DNA of 64,000 nucleotides from Pseudomonas sp. LBUM920 (GCF_003852315.1 NZ_CP027762.1:1469501-1533500), one strand, 5' to 3'. Positions 12,140 to 20,746 are shown, counted from the stretch's first letter. Notes: generated by a model not told the origin, from the sequence alone. A program made the numbers and translations.

Positions 12140-13252
12140 ATGATCAAGTCCCGCGCCGCTGTAGCCTTCGAAGCGAAGAAGCCCCTAGAGATCGTCGAAG
12201 TCGATGTCGCCATGCCCAAGGCCGGCGAGGTGCTGCTGCGGGTGGTCGCGTCCGGCGTGTGCCATACCGACGCGTACACCTTGTCGGGCGCCGACCCGGA
12301 AGGGATCTTTCCGTCGATCCTCGGCCATGAAGGTGGCGCGGTGGTTGAAGCAATCGGCGAGGGCGTGACTTCGGTGGCCGTCGGCGACCACGTGATCCCG
12401 CTGTACACGCCGGAATGCGGCAAGTGCAAATTCTGCCTGTCGGGCAAGACCAACCTGTGCCAGGCCATTCGGTCCACGCAGGGCAAAGGCCTGATGCCGG
12501 ATGGCACCACACGTTTCTCCTACAAGGGCCAGCCGATTTTCCACTACATGGGTACCTCGACGTTCTCCGAGTACACCGTGCTGCCGGAAATTTCCGTGGC
12601 AAAAATCCCTAAAGAAGCGCCGTTGGAAAAGGTCTGCCTGCTCGGCTGCGGCGTTACCACCGGCATCGGCGCGGTGATCAACACTGCCAAGGTCAAGCCG
12701 GGCGATACCGTGGCTATCTTCGGCCTCGGCGGCATTGGCCTGTCGGCCATCATCGGCGCGGTGAAAGCCAAGGCCGGTCGCATCATTGCCATCGACATCA
12801 ACCCGGCCAAGTTTGAAATCGCCAAGCAATTGGGCGCCACCGACTGCATCAACCCGAAAGACTACGACCGCCCCATCCAGGACGTGATCGTCGACTTGAC
12901 CGATGGCGGCGTGGACTTTTCCTTCGAGTGCATCGGCAACGTGCAACTGATGCGCGCGGCCCTGGAGTGCTGCCACAAGGGTTGGGGCGAGTCGGTGATC
13001 ATTGGTGTAGCCGGTGCTGGCCAGGAAATCGCCACCCGCCCATTCCAGCTGGTGACCGGGCGCGTCTGGCGCGGTTCGGCATTTGGCGGCGTGCGTGGCC
13101 GTTCCGAATTGCCAAGCTACGTGGAAATGGCCCAGTCCGGCGAAATCCCGCTGGACACCTTTATCACCCACACCATGGGTCTGGAAGACATCAACAAAGC
13201 GTTTGACCTGATGCATGAAGGTAAGAGCATTCGTACCGTCATTCACTTTTAA
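12140..13252 (+). CDS. adhC: S-(hydroxymethyl)glutathione dehydrogenase / class III alcohol dehydrogenase
   Basis: Oxidises S-hydroxymethylglutathione, formed spontaneously from formaldehyde and glutathione, to S-formylglutathione with NAD+. The 370-residue zinc MDR enzyme shows catalytic zinc ligands Cys41 and His63 (GHEGG) and the structural zinc cysteines 93, 96, 99 and 107 (CGKCKFCLSGKTNLC). Its Rossmann motif is GLGGIGLSAI. The next gene, fghA, hydrolyses its product, so the two form a detoxification operon. Confidence 0.96.
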   Translation: MIKSRAAVAFEAKKPLEIVEVDVAMPKAGEVLLRVVASGVCHTDAYTLSGADPEGIFPSILGHEGGAVVEAIGEGVTSVAVGDHVIPLYTPECGKCKFCLSGKTNLCQAIRSTQGKGLMPDGTTRFSYKGQPIFHYMGTSTFSEYTVLPEISVAKIPKEAPLEKVCLLGCGVTTGIGAVINTAKVKPGDTVAIFGLGGIGLSAIIGAVKAKAGRIIAIDINPAKFEIAKQLGATDCINPKDYDRPIQDVIVDLTDGGVDFSFECIGNVQLMRAALECCHKGWGESVIIGVAGAGQEIATRPFQLVTGRVWRGSAFGGVRGRSELPSYVEMAQSGEIPLDTFITHTMGLEDINKAFDLMHEGKSIRTVIHF

Positions 13253-13341
13253 AGCAGCTGCAAGTTGCACGCTCTAGGCTGCAAAAAGGTGTATGTCTGC
13301 CTGCAGCCTAAAGTTTGCCGCTCGCCGCTGGGAGCATTCCC

Positions 13342-14187
13342 ATGACCCTGGAAAATATCTCCTGCCAAAAGAGTTTTGGCGGCTGGCATAAACGCTACAA
13401 ACACAGCTCCCACGTGCTCGGGTGCGACATGACCTTTGCCGTCTACCTGCCGCCACAGGCGGAGCAGGGCGGCAAACTGCCGGTGGTGTACTGGCTGTCC
13501 GGCTTGACCTGCACCGACGAAAACTTCATGCAAAAGGCTGGTGCTCAGCGTGTGGCCGCCGAGCTGGGGTTGATCATCGTTGCTCCGGACACCAGCCCGC
13601 GTGGGCCCGGTGTGCCGGGCGACCCTGACAACGCCTGGGATTTTGGCCTGGGGGCCGGCTTCTACCTGAATGCCACGCAGGAACCTTGGGCCAAGCACTA
13701 TCGGATGCATGACTACGTGGTGCAGGAATTGCCTGCGTTGGTTGAAGCGCATTTCCCTGCATCGGCAGAGCGCGGCATCAGCGGCCACTCCATGGGCGGC
13801 CACGGTGCGTTGGTGTGTGCCTTGCGCAACCCTGGGCGCTACCAATCAGTGTCGGCATTTTCGCCGATCAATAACCCGATGGATTGCCCATGGGGCCAGA
13901 AGGCCTTCTCGCGTTATTTGGGTGATGAACGCTCTAAATGGCGTGAATGGGACGCCTGCGCGCTGATCAGCGAGGCCACGCAAAAGCTGCCATTGCTGGT
14001 GGATCAGGGCGACCGCGACGATTTCCTCGCCGTGCAGCTCAAGCCCGAAGCCCTGCAGCAAGCGGCCAAGGCGGCCAACCATCCGCTCGAACTGCGCCTG
14101 CAACCCGGCTACGACCACAGCTACTTCTTTATCGCCAGCTTCATCGAAGATCATTTGCGACATCATGGGCGTGCTTTGCTCGGTTAA
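13342..14187 (+). CDS. fghA: S-formylglutathione hydrolase
   Basis: Hydrolyses S-formylglutathione to formate and glutathione, completing formaldehyde detoxification. It is an alpha/beta hydrolase of 281 residues: nucleophile Ser150 in GISGHSMGGHGA, an Asp in the VDQGDRDDF region, and the catalytic His in GYDHSYFF. The ATG at 13342 (MTLENISCQKSFGGWHKRY) matches the family start; an upstream in-frame GTG/ATG extension is less likely. It lies 89 bases after adhC. A hairpin with a T run follows and touches the ispF start. Confidence 0.96.
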   Translation: MTLENISCQKSFGGWHKRYKHSSHVLGCDMTFAVYLPPQAEQGGKLPVVYWLSGLTCTDENFMQKAGAQRVAAELGLIIVAPDTSPRGPGVPGDPDNAWDFGLGAGFYLNATQEPWAKHYRMHDYVVQELPALVEAHFPASAERGISGHSMGGHGALVCALRNPGRYQSVSAFSPINNPMDCPWGQKAFSRYLGDERSKWREWDACALISEATQKLPLLVDQGDRDDFLAVQLKPEALQQAAKAANHPLELRLQPGYDHSYFFIASFIEDHLRHHGRALLG

Positions 14188-14211
14188 TGTGAGGCAAAAG
14201 TAGGTAGAATC

Positions 14212-14241
14212 ACGCCCTGAATTAAATCGGGGCGTTTTTTT
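14212..14241 (+). terminator. Hairpin plus T-run directly abutting the ispF start
   Basis: The sequence acgccctgaattaaatcgg continuing to ggcgt makes a 6-bp stem (acgccc/gggcgt) followed by seven T residues that run straight into the ispF ATG at 14242. The layout is that of a weak intrinsic terminator for fghA. There is no Shine-Dalgarno between it and the ATG. A tagaat box at 14205-14210 could be the -10 of an ispF promoter. Confidence 0.5.
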
Positions 14242-14715
14242 ATGCGTATTGGCCACGGCTACGATGTGCACCGTTTCGCTGAAGGCGATTTCATCACCTT
14301 GGGCGGCGTGCGCATTGCACACCACCATGGGTTGCTCGCTCATTCCGACGGCGACGTTGTATTGCACGCCTTGAGCGATGCCCTGCTCGGCGCAGCGGCG
14401 TTGGGCGATATCGGCAAGCACTTTCCAGACACCGACCCAACCTTCAAGGGTGCGGACAGCCGCGTCTTGCTGCGCCATGTGGTTGGCCTGATCCACGCCA
14501 AGGGCTGGAAGGTCGGGAATGTCGACAACACCATCGTCGCCCAGGCGCCGAAAATGGCCCCGCATATCGAATCGATGCGCGCACTGATTGCCGCGGATCT
14601 GCAAATTGAATTGGATCAAGTCAACGTGAAAGCCACCACCACCGAAAAACTCGGGTTTACCGGACGTGAAGAGGGCATCGCGGTGCACTCCGTTGCCTTG
14701 TTGCTGCGCGCATGA
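14242..14715 (+). CDS. ispF: 2-C-methyl-D-erythritol 2,4-cyclodiphosphate synthase
   Basis: Fifth step of the MEP isoprenoid pathway; cyclises CDP-ME-2-phosphate to MEcPP with release of CMP. The 157-residue trimeric enzyme has the metal-binding DVHRF motif at residues 8-12 and the HSDGDVVLHALSDALLGAAALGDIG signature region (quoted in part: HSDGDVVLHALSDALLG). It ends with TTEKLGFTGREEGI. The ATG is preceded by a T-run rather than a ribosome site, which is odd for an essential gene. Its end overlaps the truD start by 4 bases. Confidence 0.97.
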   Translation: MRIGHGYDVHRFAEGDFITLGGVRIAHHHGLLAHSDGDVVLHALSDALLGAAALGDIGKHFPDTDPTFKGADSRVLLRHVVGLIHAKGWKVGNVDNTIVAQAPKMAPHIESMRALIAADLQIELDQVNVKATTTEKLGFTGREEGIAVHSVALLLRA

Positions 14716-15770
14716 ATGACTTGCAACTGTTGGGCCCGCGGGCCTACGGCGAGGCTTTGGGCAGCGCCGTATTAAAAGCGACGGCTGAAGATTTCCAGGT
14801 AGACGAAGTGCTGGATATTCCGCTGACCGGCGACGGCGAGCACCTGTGGCTGTGGGTCGAAAAGCGCGGTTTGAATACCGAAGAAGCCGCGCGGCGCATT
14901 GCGAAGGCCGCCGGCGTGCCGCTGCGCACCGTCAGCTATGCCGGGCTCAAGGATCGCCAGGCGTTGACGCGCCAGTGGTTCAGCGTGCAACTGCCGGGCA
15001 AGGCCGATCCGGACATGAGCGGTGCGCAGAACGACACCCTTAAAATCCTCAAGATCGTCCGTCATAAACGCAAGCTGCAGCGGGGTGCGCATTCGGCCAA
15101 CGGCTTTACCCTGCGCCTGACCCAATTGGCTGGCGACACCGCCGCCATCGACGCGCGTTTGCAGCAGATTGCCCAGCACGGTATCCCCAATTACTTCGGT
15201 GCCCAGCGCTTCGGCCACAACGGCGGCAACGTGGCGGACGCGCGTGAATGGGCGGCCCGCAAGGCCCTGCCGGAGCAGCGCAATGTGCGCTCGCGGCTGC
15301 TGTCTACCGCGCGTAGTTTTCTCTTCAATAAAGTCCTGGCAGCACGTGTGGCAGACGGGTCCTGGCAGCGCGCCCAGGTCGGCGATTTGTTGGCGTTTAC
15401 TGACAGCCGCAGTTTTTTCCCGGCGGGGGAGGCTGAATGCAGCGACCCGCGCCTGGCGATTCTGGACCTGCACCCGACAGGGCCGCAGTGGGGCGAAGGC
15501 AATTCGCCGGCGTCGGGGGCGACCTTCGCGCTGGAACAGGCAATCGCCGACGGTGAAGCCGACCTGCGCGATTGGCTGGTCAATGCCGGCATGAGCCAGG
15601 AGCGTCGCATTCTGCGACTGCCCATTGGCGGGTTGACGTGGCATTATCCCTCGCTGGACATTCTGCAACTGGAATTCGTCCTGCCGGCCGGATGCTTCGC
15701 CACTGTCTTGGTGCGCGAGCTTGTTGATCTGGTGCCGGTGGGGCAGACGGACAGCCCATGCGTATTCTGA
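14712..15770 (+). CDS. truD: tRNA pseudouridine(13) synthase TruD
   Basis: Isomerises U13 of tRNA-Glu to pseudouridine. The 352-residue protein has the catalytic Asp in the TruD motif SYAGLKDRQALTRQWF, the NYFGAQRFG motif that opens the inserted TRUD domain, and a C-terminal region ending PAGCFATVLVRELV. It is coupled to ispF by ATGA and overlaps surE by 13 bases, so ispF-truD-surE-pcm is one translationally coupled run, as in other pseudomonads. Confidence 0.97.
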   Translation: MNDLQLLGPRAYGEALGSAVLKATAEDFQVDEVLDIPLTGDGEHLWLWVEKRGLNTEEAARRIAKAAGVPLRTVSYAGLKDRQALTRQWFSVQLPGKADPDMSGAQNDTLKILKIVRHKRKLQRGAHSANGFTLRLTQLAGDTAAIDARLQQIAQHGIPNYFGAQRFGHNGGNVADAREWAARKALPEQRNVRSRLLSTARSFLFNKVLAARVADGSWQRAQVGDLLAFTDSRSFFPAGEAECSDPRLAILDLHPTGPQWGEGNSPASGATFALEQAIADGEADLRDWLVNAGMSQERRILRLPIGGLTWHYPSLDILQLEFVLPAGCFATVLVRELVDLVPVGQTDSPCVF

Positions 15771-16507
15771 TATCAAACGATGACGGTGCCACCGCACCCG
15801 GCCTTGCCGCGCTTTATGCTGCGCTGGAAGACTACGCCGAGTGTGTGGTGGTTGCCCCGGACCAGGACAAGAGCGGCGCCAGCAGTTCGCTGACGCTCGA
15901 CCGTCCGTTGCACCCGCAGGTTCTGGCCAATGGCTTTATCAGCGTGAACGGTACCCCCACCGATTGCGTGCACCTGGCGATCAACAGCTTGTTGGAGCAG
16001 GAGCCGGACCTGGTGGTGTCGGGTATCAACCTGGGCGCCAACCTGGGCGATGACGTGCTGTATTCGGGTACGGTGGCGGCGGCGCTTGAAGGGCGTTTCC
16101 TGGGCCGCACCTCGTTCGCCTTTTCCTTTGCCTCGCGGCAGTTGGACAACCTGGCGACGGCGGCGTATTTCGCCCGCAAGCTGGTGGAGGCCCACGGATC
16201 ACTGGACCTGCCGCCGCGCACAGTACTTAACGTCAACATCCCTAATTTGCCCCTCGACCATATTCGCGGCATCCAACTGACGCGTCTGGGCCATCGCGCC
16301 CGTGCGGCGGCGCCTCTGAAAGTGGTCGATCCGCGCGGCAAGGAAGGTTATTGGATTGCGGCGGCCGGCGACGCCGAGGACGGTGGCCCGGGCACAGACT
16401 TTCATGCGGTGATGCAAGGTTATGTATCGATTACCCCGTTGCAGCTTGATCGCACCTTCAGTGATGCCTTCAGTAGTCTCGATGGCTGGCTTGAGGGGCT
16501 GCGTTGA
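15758..16507 (+). CDS. surE: 5'/3'-nucleotidase SurE
   Basis: Metal-dependent phosphatase acting on nucleoside monophosphates and polyphosphate; linked to stationary-phase survival. The 249-residue protein starts RILISNDDGATAPGL, which includes the NDD metal motif. It carries APDQDKSGASSSLT, NGTPTDCVHLA and the GINLGANLGDDVLYSGTVAA signature. It overlaps both truD (13 bases) and pcm (1 base: TGATG). Grouping with pcm, nlpD and rpoS is the conserved stress-survival locus of gamma-proteobacteria. Confidence 0.97.
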   Translation: MRILISNDDGATAPGLAALYAALEDYAECVVVAPDQDKSGASSSLTLDRPLHPQVLANGFISVNGTPTDCVHLAINSLLEQEPDLVVSGINLGANLGDDVLYSGTVAAALEGRFLGRTSFAFSFASRQLDNLATAAYFARKLVEAHGSLDLPPRTVLNVNIPNLPLDHIRGIQLTRLGHRARAAAPLKVVDPRGKEGYWIAAAGDAEDGGPGTDFHAVMQGYVSITPLQLDRTFSDAFSSLDGWLEGLR

Positions 16508-17184
16508 TGGCGCGTGAACAAGACGACCTGCTGCGCCGTGGCATCGGGATGACCTCGCAGCGTACGCGCGAGCGTTTGATCCAGCGCCTGTACGAAGAAG
16601 GGCTGTCGAACGCCCAGGTGCTGGAAGTCATCCGGCGCACACCACGCCACCTGTTTGTCGACGAAGCCCTGGCGCATCGGGCCTATGAAGACACCGCGTT
16701 GCCCATCGGCCACAACCAGACCATTTCGCAGCCTTATATGGTCGCGCGCATGAGTGAGCTGTTGCTGGCGGCGGGGCCGTTGGACAAAGTGCTGGAGATC
16801 GGCACCGGTTCGGGTTACCAGACCGCCGTGCTGTCGCAACTGGTGGAGCGGGTGTTCTCGGTGGAGCGCATCAAGGTCCTGCAGGACCGCGCCAAGGAGC
16901 GCCTGGTGGAGCTCAACCTGCGTAACGTGGTGTTTCGCTGGGGCGATGGCTGGGAAGGCTGGCCGGCGCTGGCGCCGTATAACGGCATCATCGTTACCGC
17001 CGTTGCAACCGATGTACCGCAGGCCTTGCTGGATCAACTGGCACCTGGCGGGCGATTGGTTATCCCGGTGGGTTCCGGCGAAGTGCAACAATTGATGCTC
17101 ATTATCCGGGAAGACGAAGGCTTTTCCCGGCATGTACTGGGCGCCGTGCGCTTTGTACCCTTGCTCAATGGCCCGCTGGCCTGA
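16507..17184 (+). CDS. pcm: Protein-L-isoaspartate O-methyltransferase
   Basis: Repairs isoaspartyl damage in ageing proteins with S-adenosylmethionine. The 225-residue protein has the substrate motif NQTISQPYMVARM, the SAM-binding glycine loop VLEIGTGSGYQTAVL, and PGGRLVIPVG. I took the ATG at 16507, which overlaps the surE stop. An internal ATG at 16549 (MTSQRTRERL) is the start used for some Pseudomonas homologues and would give 211 residues. The downstream gene nlpD begins after about 210 bases. Confidence 0.94.
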   Translation: MAREQDDLLRRGIGMTSQRTRERLIQRLYEEGLSNAQVLEVIRRTPRHLFVDEALAHRAYEDTALPIGHNQTISQPYMVARMSELLLAAGPLDKVLEIGTGSGYQTAVLSQLVERVFSVERIKVLQDRAKERLVELNLRNVVFRWGDGWEGWPALAPYNGIIVTAVATDVPQALLDQLAPGGRLVIPVGSGEVQQLMLIIREDEGFSRHVLGAVRFVPLLNGPLA

Positions 17185-17393
17185 TCATTTATTCGCAAAC
17201 AGTGAATTCTGTGGGTGGGGATGTGTCTTACAGCGGGGCTCATAGAGTCAACATGACGGGAAACCGGGTTTAAACATGATGAATTTTTCGTTTCAGTCGT
17301 GTGCCGGTAAAAATCCAATGCCCAGTTATACTTGCGTCATATTTCAAGCCTGATACAGGCGTTCATGTTCAGCCACCACAAAGGGAGCGGCGG

Positions 17394-18230
17394 GTGAGTC
17401 TCACAGGTCCTGCGCAGCGTATGAGTAAAACAAGCTTTCAGCGACTGGTGCTTGGCCTTGTCTTGAGTTCCTTATTGGCGGCCTGTTCGAGCACGCCATC
17501 CAGCGGTGCGCGGGTGGTTGACCGCAATAATGCAGTGCCGCAAAAACCGACGGTCACCACCGGTCAGTATGTAGTGCGAAAGGGGGACACGATGTTCTCG
17601 ATCGCCTTCCGTTACGGTTGGGATTACAAGGCGCTCGCAGCTCGTAACAATATTCCTGTGCCATACACGATACATCCAGGTCAGACCATTCGTTTCGATG
17701 GACGCACCGGTTCAACGCCTACGACAGTTGTGACAAATTCCGGATCTTCGCCGTCGTCTTCGAGCAAAACCACGATCATCACCCGGCCTGCAGGCACCGC
17801 CGCGCCTACGGTTGCGAGCAAACCAGCGCCTGCGCCTCTGCCGCCTGCAGGGCCTGCTCCGACCGGTTGGGGATGGCCTTCAAACGGGGTGTTGATTGGA
17901 AAATTCTCTTCAAACGGTAGTTTGAATAAAGGCATTGATATCGCCGGGGATTTGGGACAGCCTGTTTTAGCTGCGTCTGATGGGACAGTGGTGTACGCCG
18001 GGAGTGGTTTGCGGGGCTACGGCGAACTGGTCATCATCAAACACAGCGATACCTACGTCAGTGCTTACGGTCACAACCGCAGGCTGTTGGTTCGGGAGGG
18101 GCAGCAAGTCAAAGTCGGACAGACAATTGCCGAAATGGGGTCAACTGGTACAGACCGGGTGAAACTGCACTTTGAGATTCGCCGCCAAGGGAAACCTGTA
18201 GATCCGCTGCAATTCCTACCCCGTCGTTGA
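17394..18230 (+). CDS. nlpD: Lipoprotein NlpD/LppB-like, LysM plus degenerate M23 domain
   Basis: Outer-membrane lipoprotein that activates periplasmic amidases for septum splitting in related bacteria. From the GTG at 17394 (Shine-Dalgarno aagggag) it has 278 residues: a signal peptide with lipobox LLAAC (Cys31), LysM at about 58-101, a Ser/Thr/Pro/Ala linker, and a LytM/M23 domain at about 165-270. The first metal His position is NKGIDIA and the usual HxH is KLHFEIR. Metal ligands are therefore lost, which fits an activator rather than a hydrolase. An ATG at 17421 is an alternative start. rpoS follows, and its main promoter usually lies inside nlpD. Confidence 0.93.
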   Translation: MSLTGPAQRMSKTSFQRLVLGLVLSSLLAACSSTPSSGARVVDRNNAVPQKPTVTTGQYVVRKGDTMFSIAFRYGWDYKALAARNNIPVPYTIHPGQTIRFDGRTGSTPTTVVTNSGSSPSSSSKTTIITRPAGTAAPTVASKPAPAPLPPAGPAPTGWGWPSNGVLIGKFSSNGSLNKGIDIAGDLGQPVLAASDGTVVYAGSGLRGYGELVIIKHSDTYVSAYGHNRRLLVREGQQVKVGQTIAEMGSTGTDRVKLHFEIRRQGKPVDPLQFLPRR

Positions 18231-18336
18231 TGTGTTGCACAGCCTGTTCCCTCACGTAGAAGGAACAGGCTCCAGCGTTGCCAAGGATAGAGGCGTCGCT
18301 TGAGCTTGAGGTCGAACTCACCAAAGGACTATAACA

Positions 18337-19347
18337 ATGGCTCTCAGTAAAGAAGCGCCGGAGTTTGACATCGACGATGAGGTTCTCCTTGAAATGGAGA
18401 TACTCACCGAAAAGGAATCGATGTCGAATGATGAAGGGTCTGCTACACCTTCAGTTCGCACCAAATCCAAGAACTCCACCGCGTTAAAGCAACACAAGTA
18501 CATTGACTACACGCGGGCGCTCGACGCAACGCAGCTGTACCTCAATGAAATCGGCTTTTCCCCTCTGCTCACTCCCGAAGAAGAAGTCCATTTTGCGCGC
18601 TTGTCGCAAAAAGGCGATCCGGCTGGGCGCAAACGCATGATTGAAAGTAACTTGCGCCTGGTGGTGAAAATCGCCCGACGCTACGTCAATCGTGGGCTGT
18701 CGCTGCTGGACCTGATCGAGGAGGGCAACCTGGGCTTGATCCGGGCGGTGGAGAAGTTTGACCCTGAGCGGGGCTTCCGCTTTTCGACCTATGCCACCTG
18801 GTGGATTCGTCAGACCATCGAACGGGCGATCATGAATCAAACCCGTACGATCCGGTTGCCGATCCATGTGGTCAAGGAGCTCAACGTCTACCTGCGGGCG
18901 GCGCGTGAGCTGACACAAAAACTCGATCATGAACCTTCGCCTGAAGAAATCGCCAACCTGCTGGAAAAGCCGGTTGGCGAGGTTAAGCGCATGCTCGGCC
19001 TGAACGAGCGCGTGTCTTCGGTCGATGTCTCGCTGGGTCCGGATTCGGATAAAACCCTGCTGGACACCCTGACGGATGATCGTCCGACGGATCCTTGCGA
19101 ACTGTTGCAGGACGATGATCTTTCCCAAAGCATTGACCAGTGGCTGTCTGAGCTCACGGACAAGCAGCGTGAAGTGGTGATTCGCCGCTTCGGCCTGCGC
19201 GGCCATGAGAGCAGTACCCTGGAGGACGTAGGCCTGGAGATCGGTTTGACCCGTGAGCGGGTGCGGCAGATCCAGGTAGAGGGCCTCAAGCGCTTGCGTG
19301 AGATCCTTGAGAAGAATGGCTTGTCGAGTGAGTCGTTGTTCCAGTAA
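18337..19347 (+). CDS. rpoS: RNA polymerase sigma factor RpoS (sigma-38)
   Basis: Master sigma factor of stationary phase and general stress. The 336-residue protein has an acidic N-terminus, region 1.2 (TRALDATQLYLNEIGF), and region 2 with IEEGNLGLIRAVEKFDPERG and the -10-recognising FSTYATWWIRQTIERA. Regions 3 and 4 follow, the latter with a helix-turn-helix (LEDVGLEIGLTRERVRQIQ). It lies 106 bases after nlpD. The reading frame is intact. It is followed by a REP element instead of the rsmZ-fdxA pair found there in some relatives. Confidence 0.98.
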   Translation: MALSKEAPEFDIDDEVLLEMEILTEKESMSNDEGSATPSVRTKSKNSTALKQHKYIDYTRALDATQLYLNEIGFSPLLTPEEEVHFARLSQKGDPAGRKRMIESNLRLVVKIARRYVNRGLSLLDLIEEGNLGLIRAVEKFDPERGFRFSTYATWWIRQTIERAIMNQTRTIRLPIHVVKELNVYLRAARELTQKLDHEPSPEEIANLLEKPVGEVKRMLGLNERVSSVDVSLGPDSDKTLLDTLTDDRPTDPCELLQDDDLSQSIDQWLSELTDKQREVVIRRFGLRGHESSTLEDVGLEIGLTRERVRQIQVEGLKRLREILEKNGLSSESLFQ

Positions 19348-19363
19348 CAACGCTGTATGAACT

Positions 19364-19480
19364 GTGGGAGCAGGCTTGTGTGGGAGCCGGCTTGCCAGCG
19401 ATAGCATCGTCTCGGTGTAACTGATACACCGAGGCGTTAGCATCGCAGGCAAGCCAGCTCCCACATAAGTAGGCTCCCAC
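19364..19480. repeat. REP palindrome pair (long-loop type) after rpoS
   Basis: Inverted arms gtgggagcaggcttgtgtggg and the matching ...aggctcccac enclose a second inner arm pair and a loop with gatagcatcgtctcggtgtaactgat (only partly quoted: gatagcatcg, ctcggtgtaac). It closely matches the element at 4173-4290 in sequence and spacing, so the two belong to one recently mobile family. It may also end the rpoS transcript. Confidence 0.85.
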
Positions 19481-19529
19481 ATTTTTTTGTGTCCGGGATT
19501 CCGGTGGCGTTGCGCCAAATCCCAGGCAT

Positions 19530-19562
19530 AAAAAAACCCCGCTTTTGAGGGCGGGGTTTTTT
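19530..19562. terminator. Bidirectional intrinsic terminator between rpoS and csp
   Basis: aaaaaaccccgc-ttttgag-ggcggggtttttt forms a GC-rich stem (accccgc/gcggggt) with A- and T-runs on both sides. It can therefore stop transcription from the minus-strand cold-shock gene and from rpoS. Confidence 0.85.
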
Positions 19563-19580
19563 CGACTAAGTCAGTACAAG

Positions 19581-19790
19581 TTAGATAACTTGAACTTCTT
19601 CAGCTTGCATGCCTTTCTGACCGCGGGTAGCGATGAAAGAAACCTGTTGGCCTTCTTTCAGGCTTTTGAAGCCGTCGGATTGGATAGCTTTGAAGTGAAC
19701 GAACAGGTCGTCACCGGATTGTGGAGTGATGAAGCCGAAGCCTTTTTCATCGTTGAACCACTTAACGGTACCAGTTTGGCGATTAGACAT
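19581..19790 (-). CDS. Cold-shock domain protein (CspA/CapB family)
   Basis: A 69-residue single cold-shock domain RNA/DNA chaperone. It starts MSNRQTGTVKWFNDEKGFGF, containing the RNP1 motif KGFGFI, and has RNP2 as DDLFVHF. It is preceded by a strong Shine-Dalgarno (ccaaggagatacacc) and followed 18 bases later by a bidirectional terminator, so it is monocistronic. Which of the several Pseudomonas csp paralogues it is cannot be decided without alignment. CapA/CapB-type proteins are the closest by memory. Confidence 0.93.
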   Translation of the reverse strand: MSNRQTGTVKWFNDEKGFGFITPQSGDDLFVHFKAIQSDGFKSLKEGQQVSFIATRGQKGMQAEEVQVI

Positions 19791-20179
19791 GGTGTATCTC
19801 CTTGGACAAAGTTAACTGCGACTCAGGAAAAGCCCTGGCCGAGACTGAGTGCAAAGAGCAGGAAAAATTCTTGGAGATGGTTGGATCGAAATTCAACATA
19901 TCGTGTAGAGATTCTCAGTGACACAAGCAGCACAGTGGCGCCACCTTAACCCTTTTTCCGGAACGTGCCAATGGTATTTCCGAAGGTTTCTCTATTTTCG
20001 TGACTGGCGGTGGTATTTACAGTCACAACGGACCGCACTATGAGCCCCGGCCCCGTTGGCTGCGGCTTGCAGCAGCCGGCGCATTCATCAAGAAAAGCCC
20101 CGCGCCCTTTGAACCCCGAAGCCGGCCCCGGTAAGATGCCCAACAGAATTTTTCCACCTCGCTATTCAGGACACCCGCC
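19791..20179. promoter_or_regulatory. csp leader and dcd upstream region (389 bases without a gene)
   Basis: The left part is the minus-strand 5' leader and promoter of csp. A purine-rich/AT-rich stretch over roughly 19800-19920 is consistent with the long untranslated leader typical of cold-shock genes. The right part holds the dcd upstream region with a GC-rich stretch (gccccggccccgttggctgcgg), a cggtaagatgccc -10-like box near 20130, and no good Shine-Dalgarno. I looked for rsmZ-like repeated GGA hairpins and a TGTAAG-N-CTTACA GacA box and saw neither. Confidence 0.4.
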
Positions 20180-20746
20180 ATGAGCATCAAATCGGACAAG
20201 TGGATTCGCCGCATGGCGCAAGAGCACGGCATGATCGAACCGTTCGTTGAACGCCAGATCCGTGGCGCAGGCGACGCTCCGGTGATTTCGTACGGTGTTT
20301 CCAGCTATGGCTACGACGTGCGTTGCGCCGACGAATTCAAGGTGTTCACCAATATCAACTCGGCGATCGTCGACCCGAAGAATTTCGACGAAAAGAGCTT
20401 CGTCGACGTCAAGAGCGACGTGTGCATCATCCCGCCAAACTCCTTCGCCCTGGCGCGCACCGTGGAGTTTTTCCGTATCCCGCGTGACGTGCTGACCATT
20501 TGCTTGGGCAAAAGCACCTACGCGCGCTGCGGCATCATCGTCAACGTGACGCCGCTTGAGCCCGAGTGGGAAGGTCACGTGACCCTGGAGTTCTCTAACA
20601 CCACCACGTTGCCGGCGAAGATCTACGCCAATGAAGGCGTGGCACAGATGCTGTTCCTGCAGTCCGATGAGGCCTGTGAAGTGTCCTACAAGGACCGCGC
20701 CGGCAAGTATCAGGGCCAGCGTGGCGTCACACTCCCACGCGCTTGA
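20180..20746 (+). CDS. dcd: dCTP deaminase
   Basis: Deaminates dCTP to dUTP, feeding dTMP synthesis. The 188-residue homotrimeric enzyme of the dUTPase fold starts MSIKSDKWIRRMAQEHGMIEP. It contains the nucleotide-binding motif CLGKSTYARCGIIVNVTPLEPEWEG (core quoted: GKSTYARCGI) and ends GKYQGQRGVTLPRA, the phosphate-binding C-terminus. The length is typical. In many relatives dcd sits beside apbC and metG; neither is here. Confidence 0.97.
   Translation: MSIKSDKWIRRMAQEHGMIEPFVERQIRGAGDAPVISYGVSSYGYDVRCADEFKVFTNINSAIVDPKNFDEKSFVDVKSDVCIIPPNSFALARTVEFFRIPRDVLTICLGKSTYARCGIIVNVTPLEPEWEGHVTLEFSNTTTLPAKIYANEGVAQMLFLQSDEACEVSYKDRAGKYQGQRGVTLPRA

Noticed and set aside
19791..20179. Possible small RNA gene (rsmZ or similar) in the csp-dcd gap
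   Set aside because: No sigma-70 promoter followed by hairpins and a terminator could be built by eye and no GacA box is visible; the region is explained as csp leader and dcd upstream sequence.
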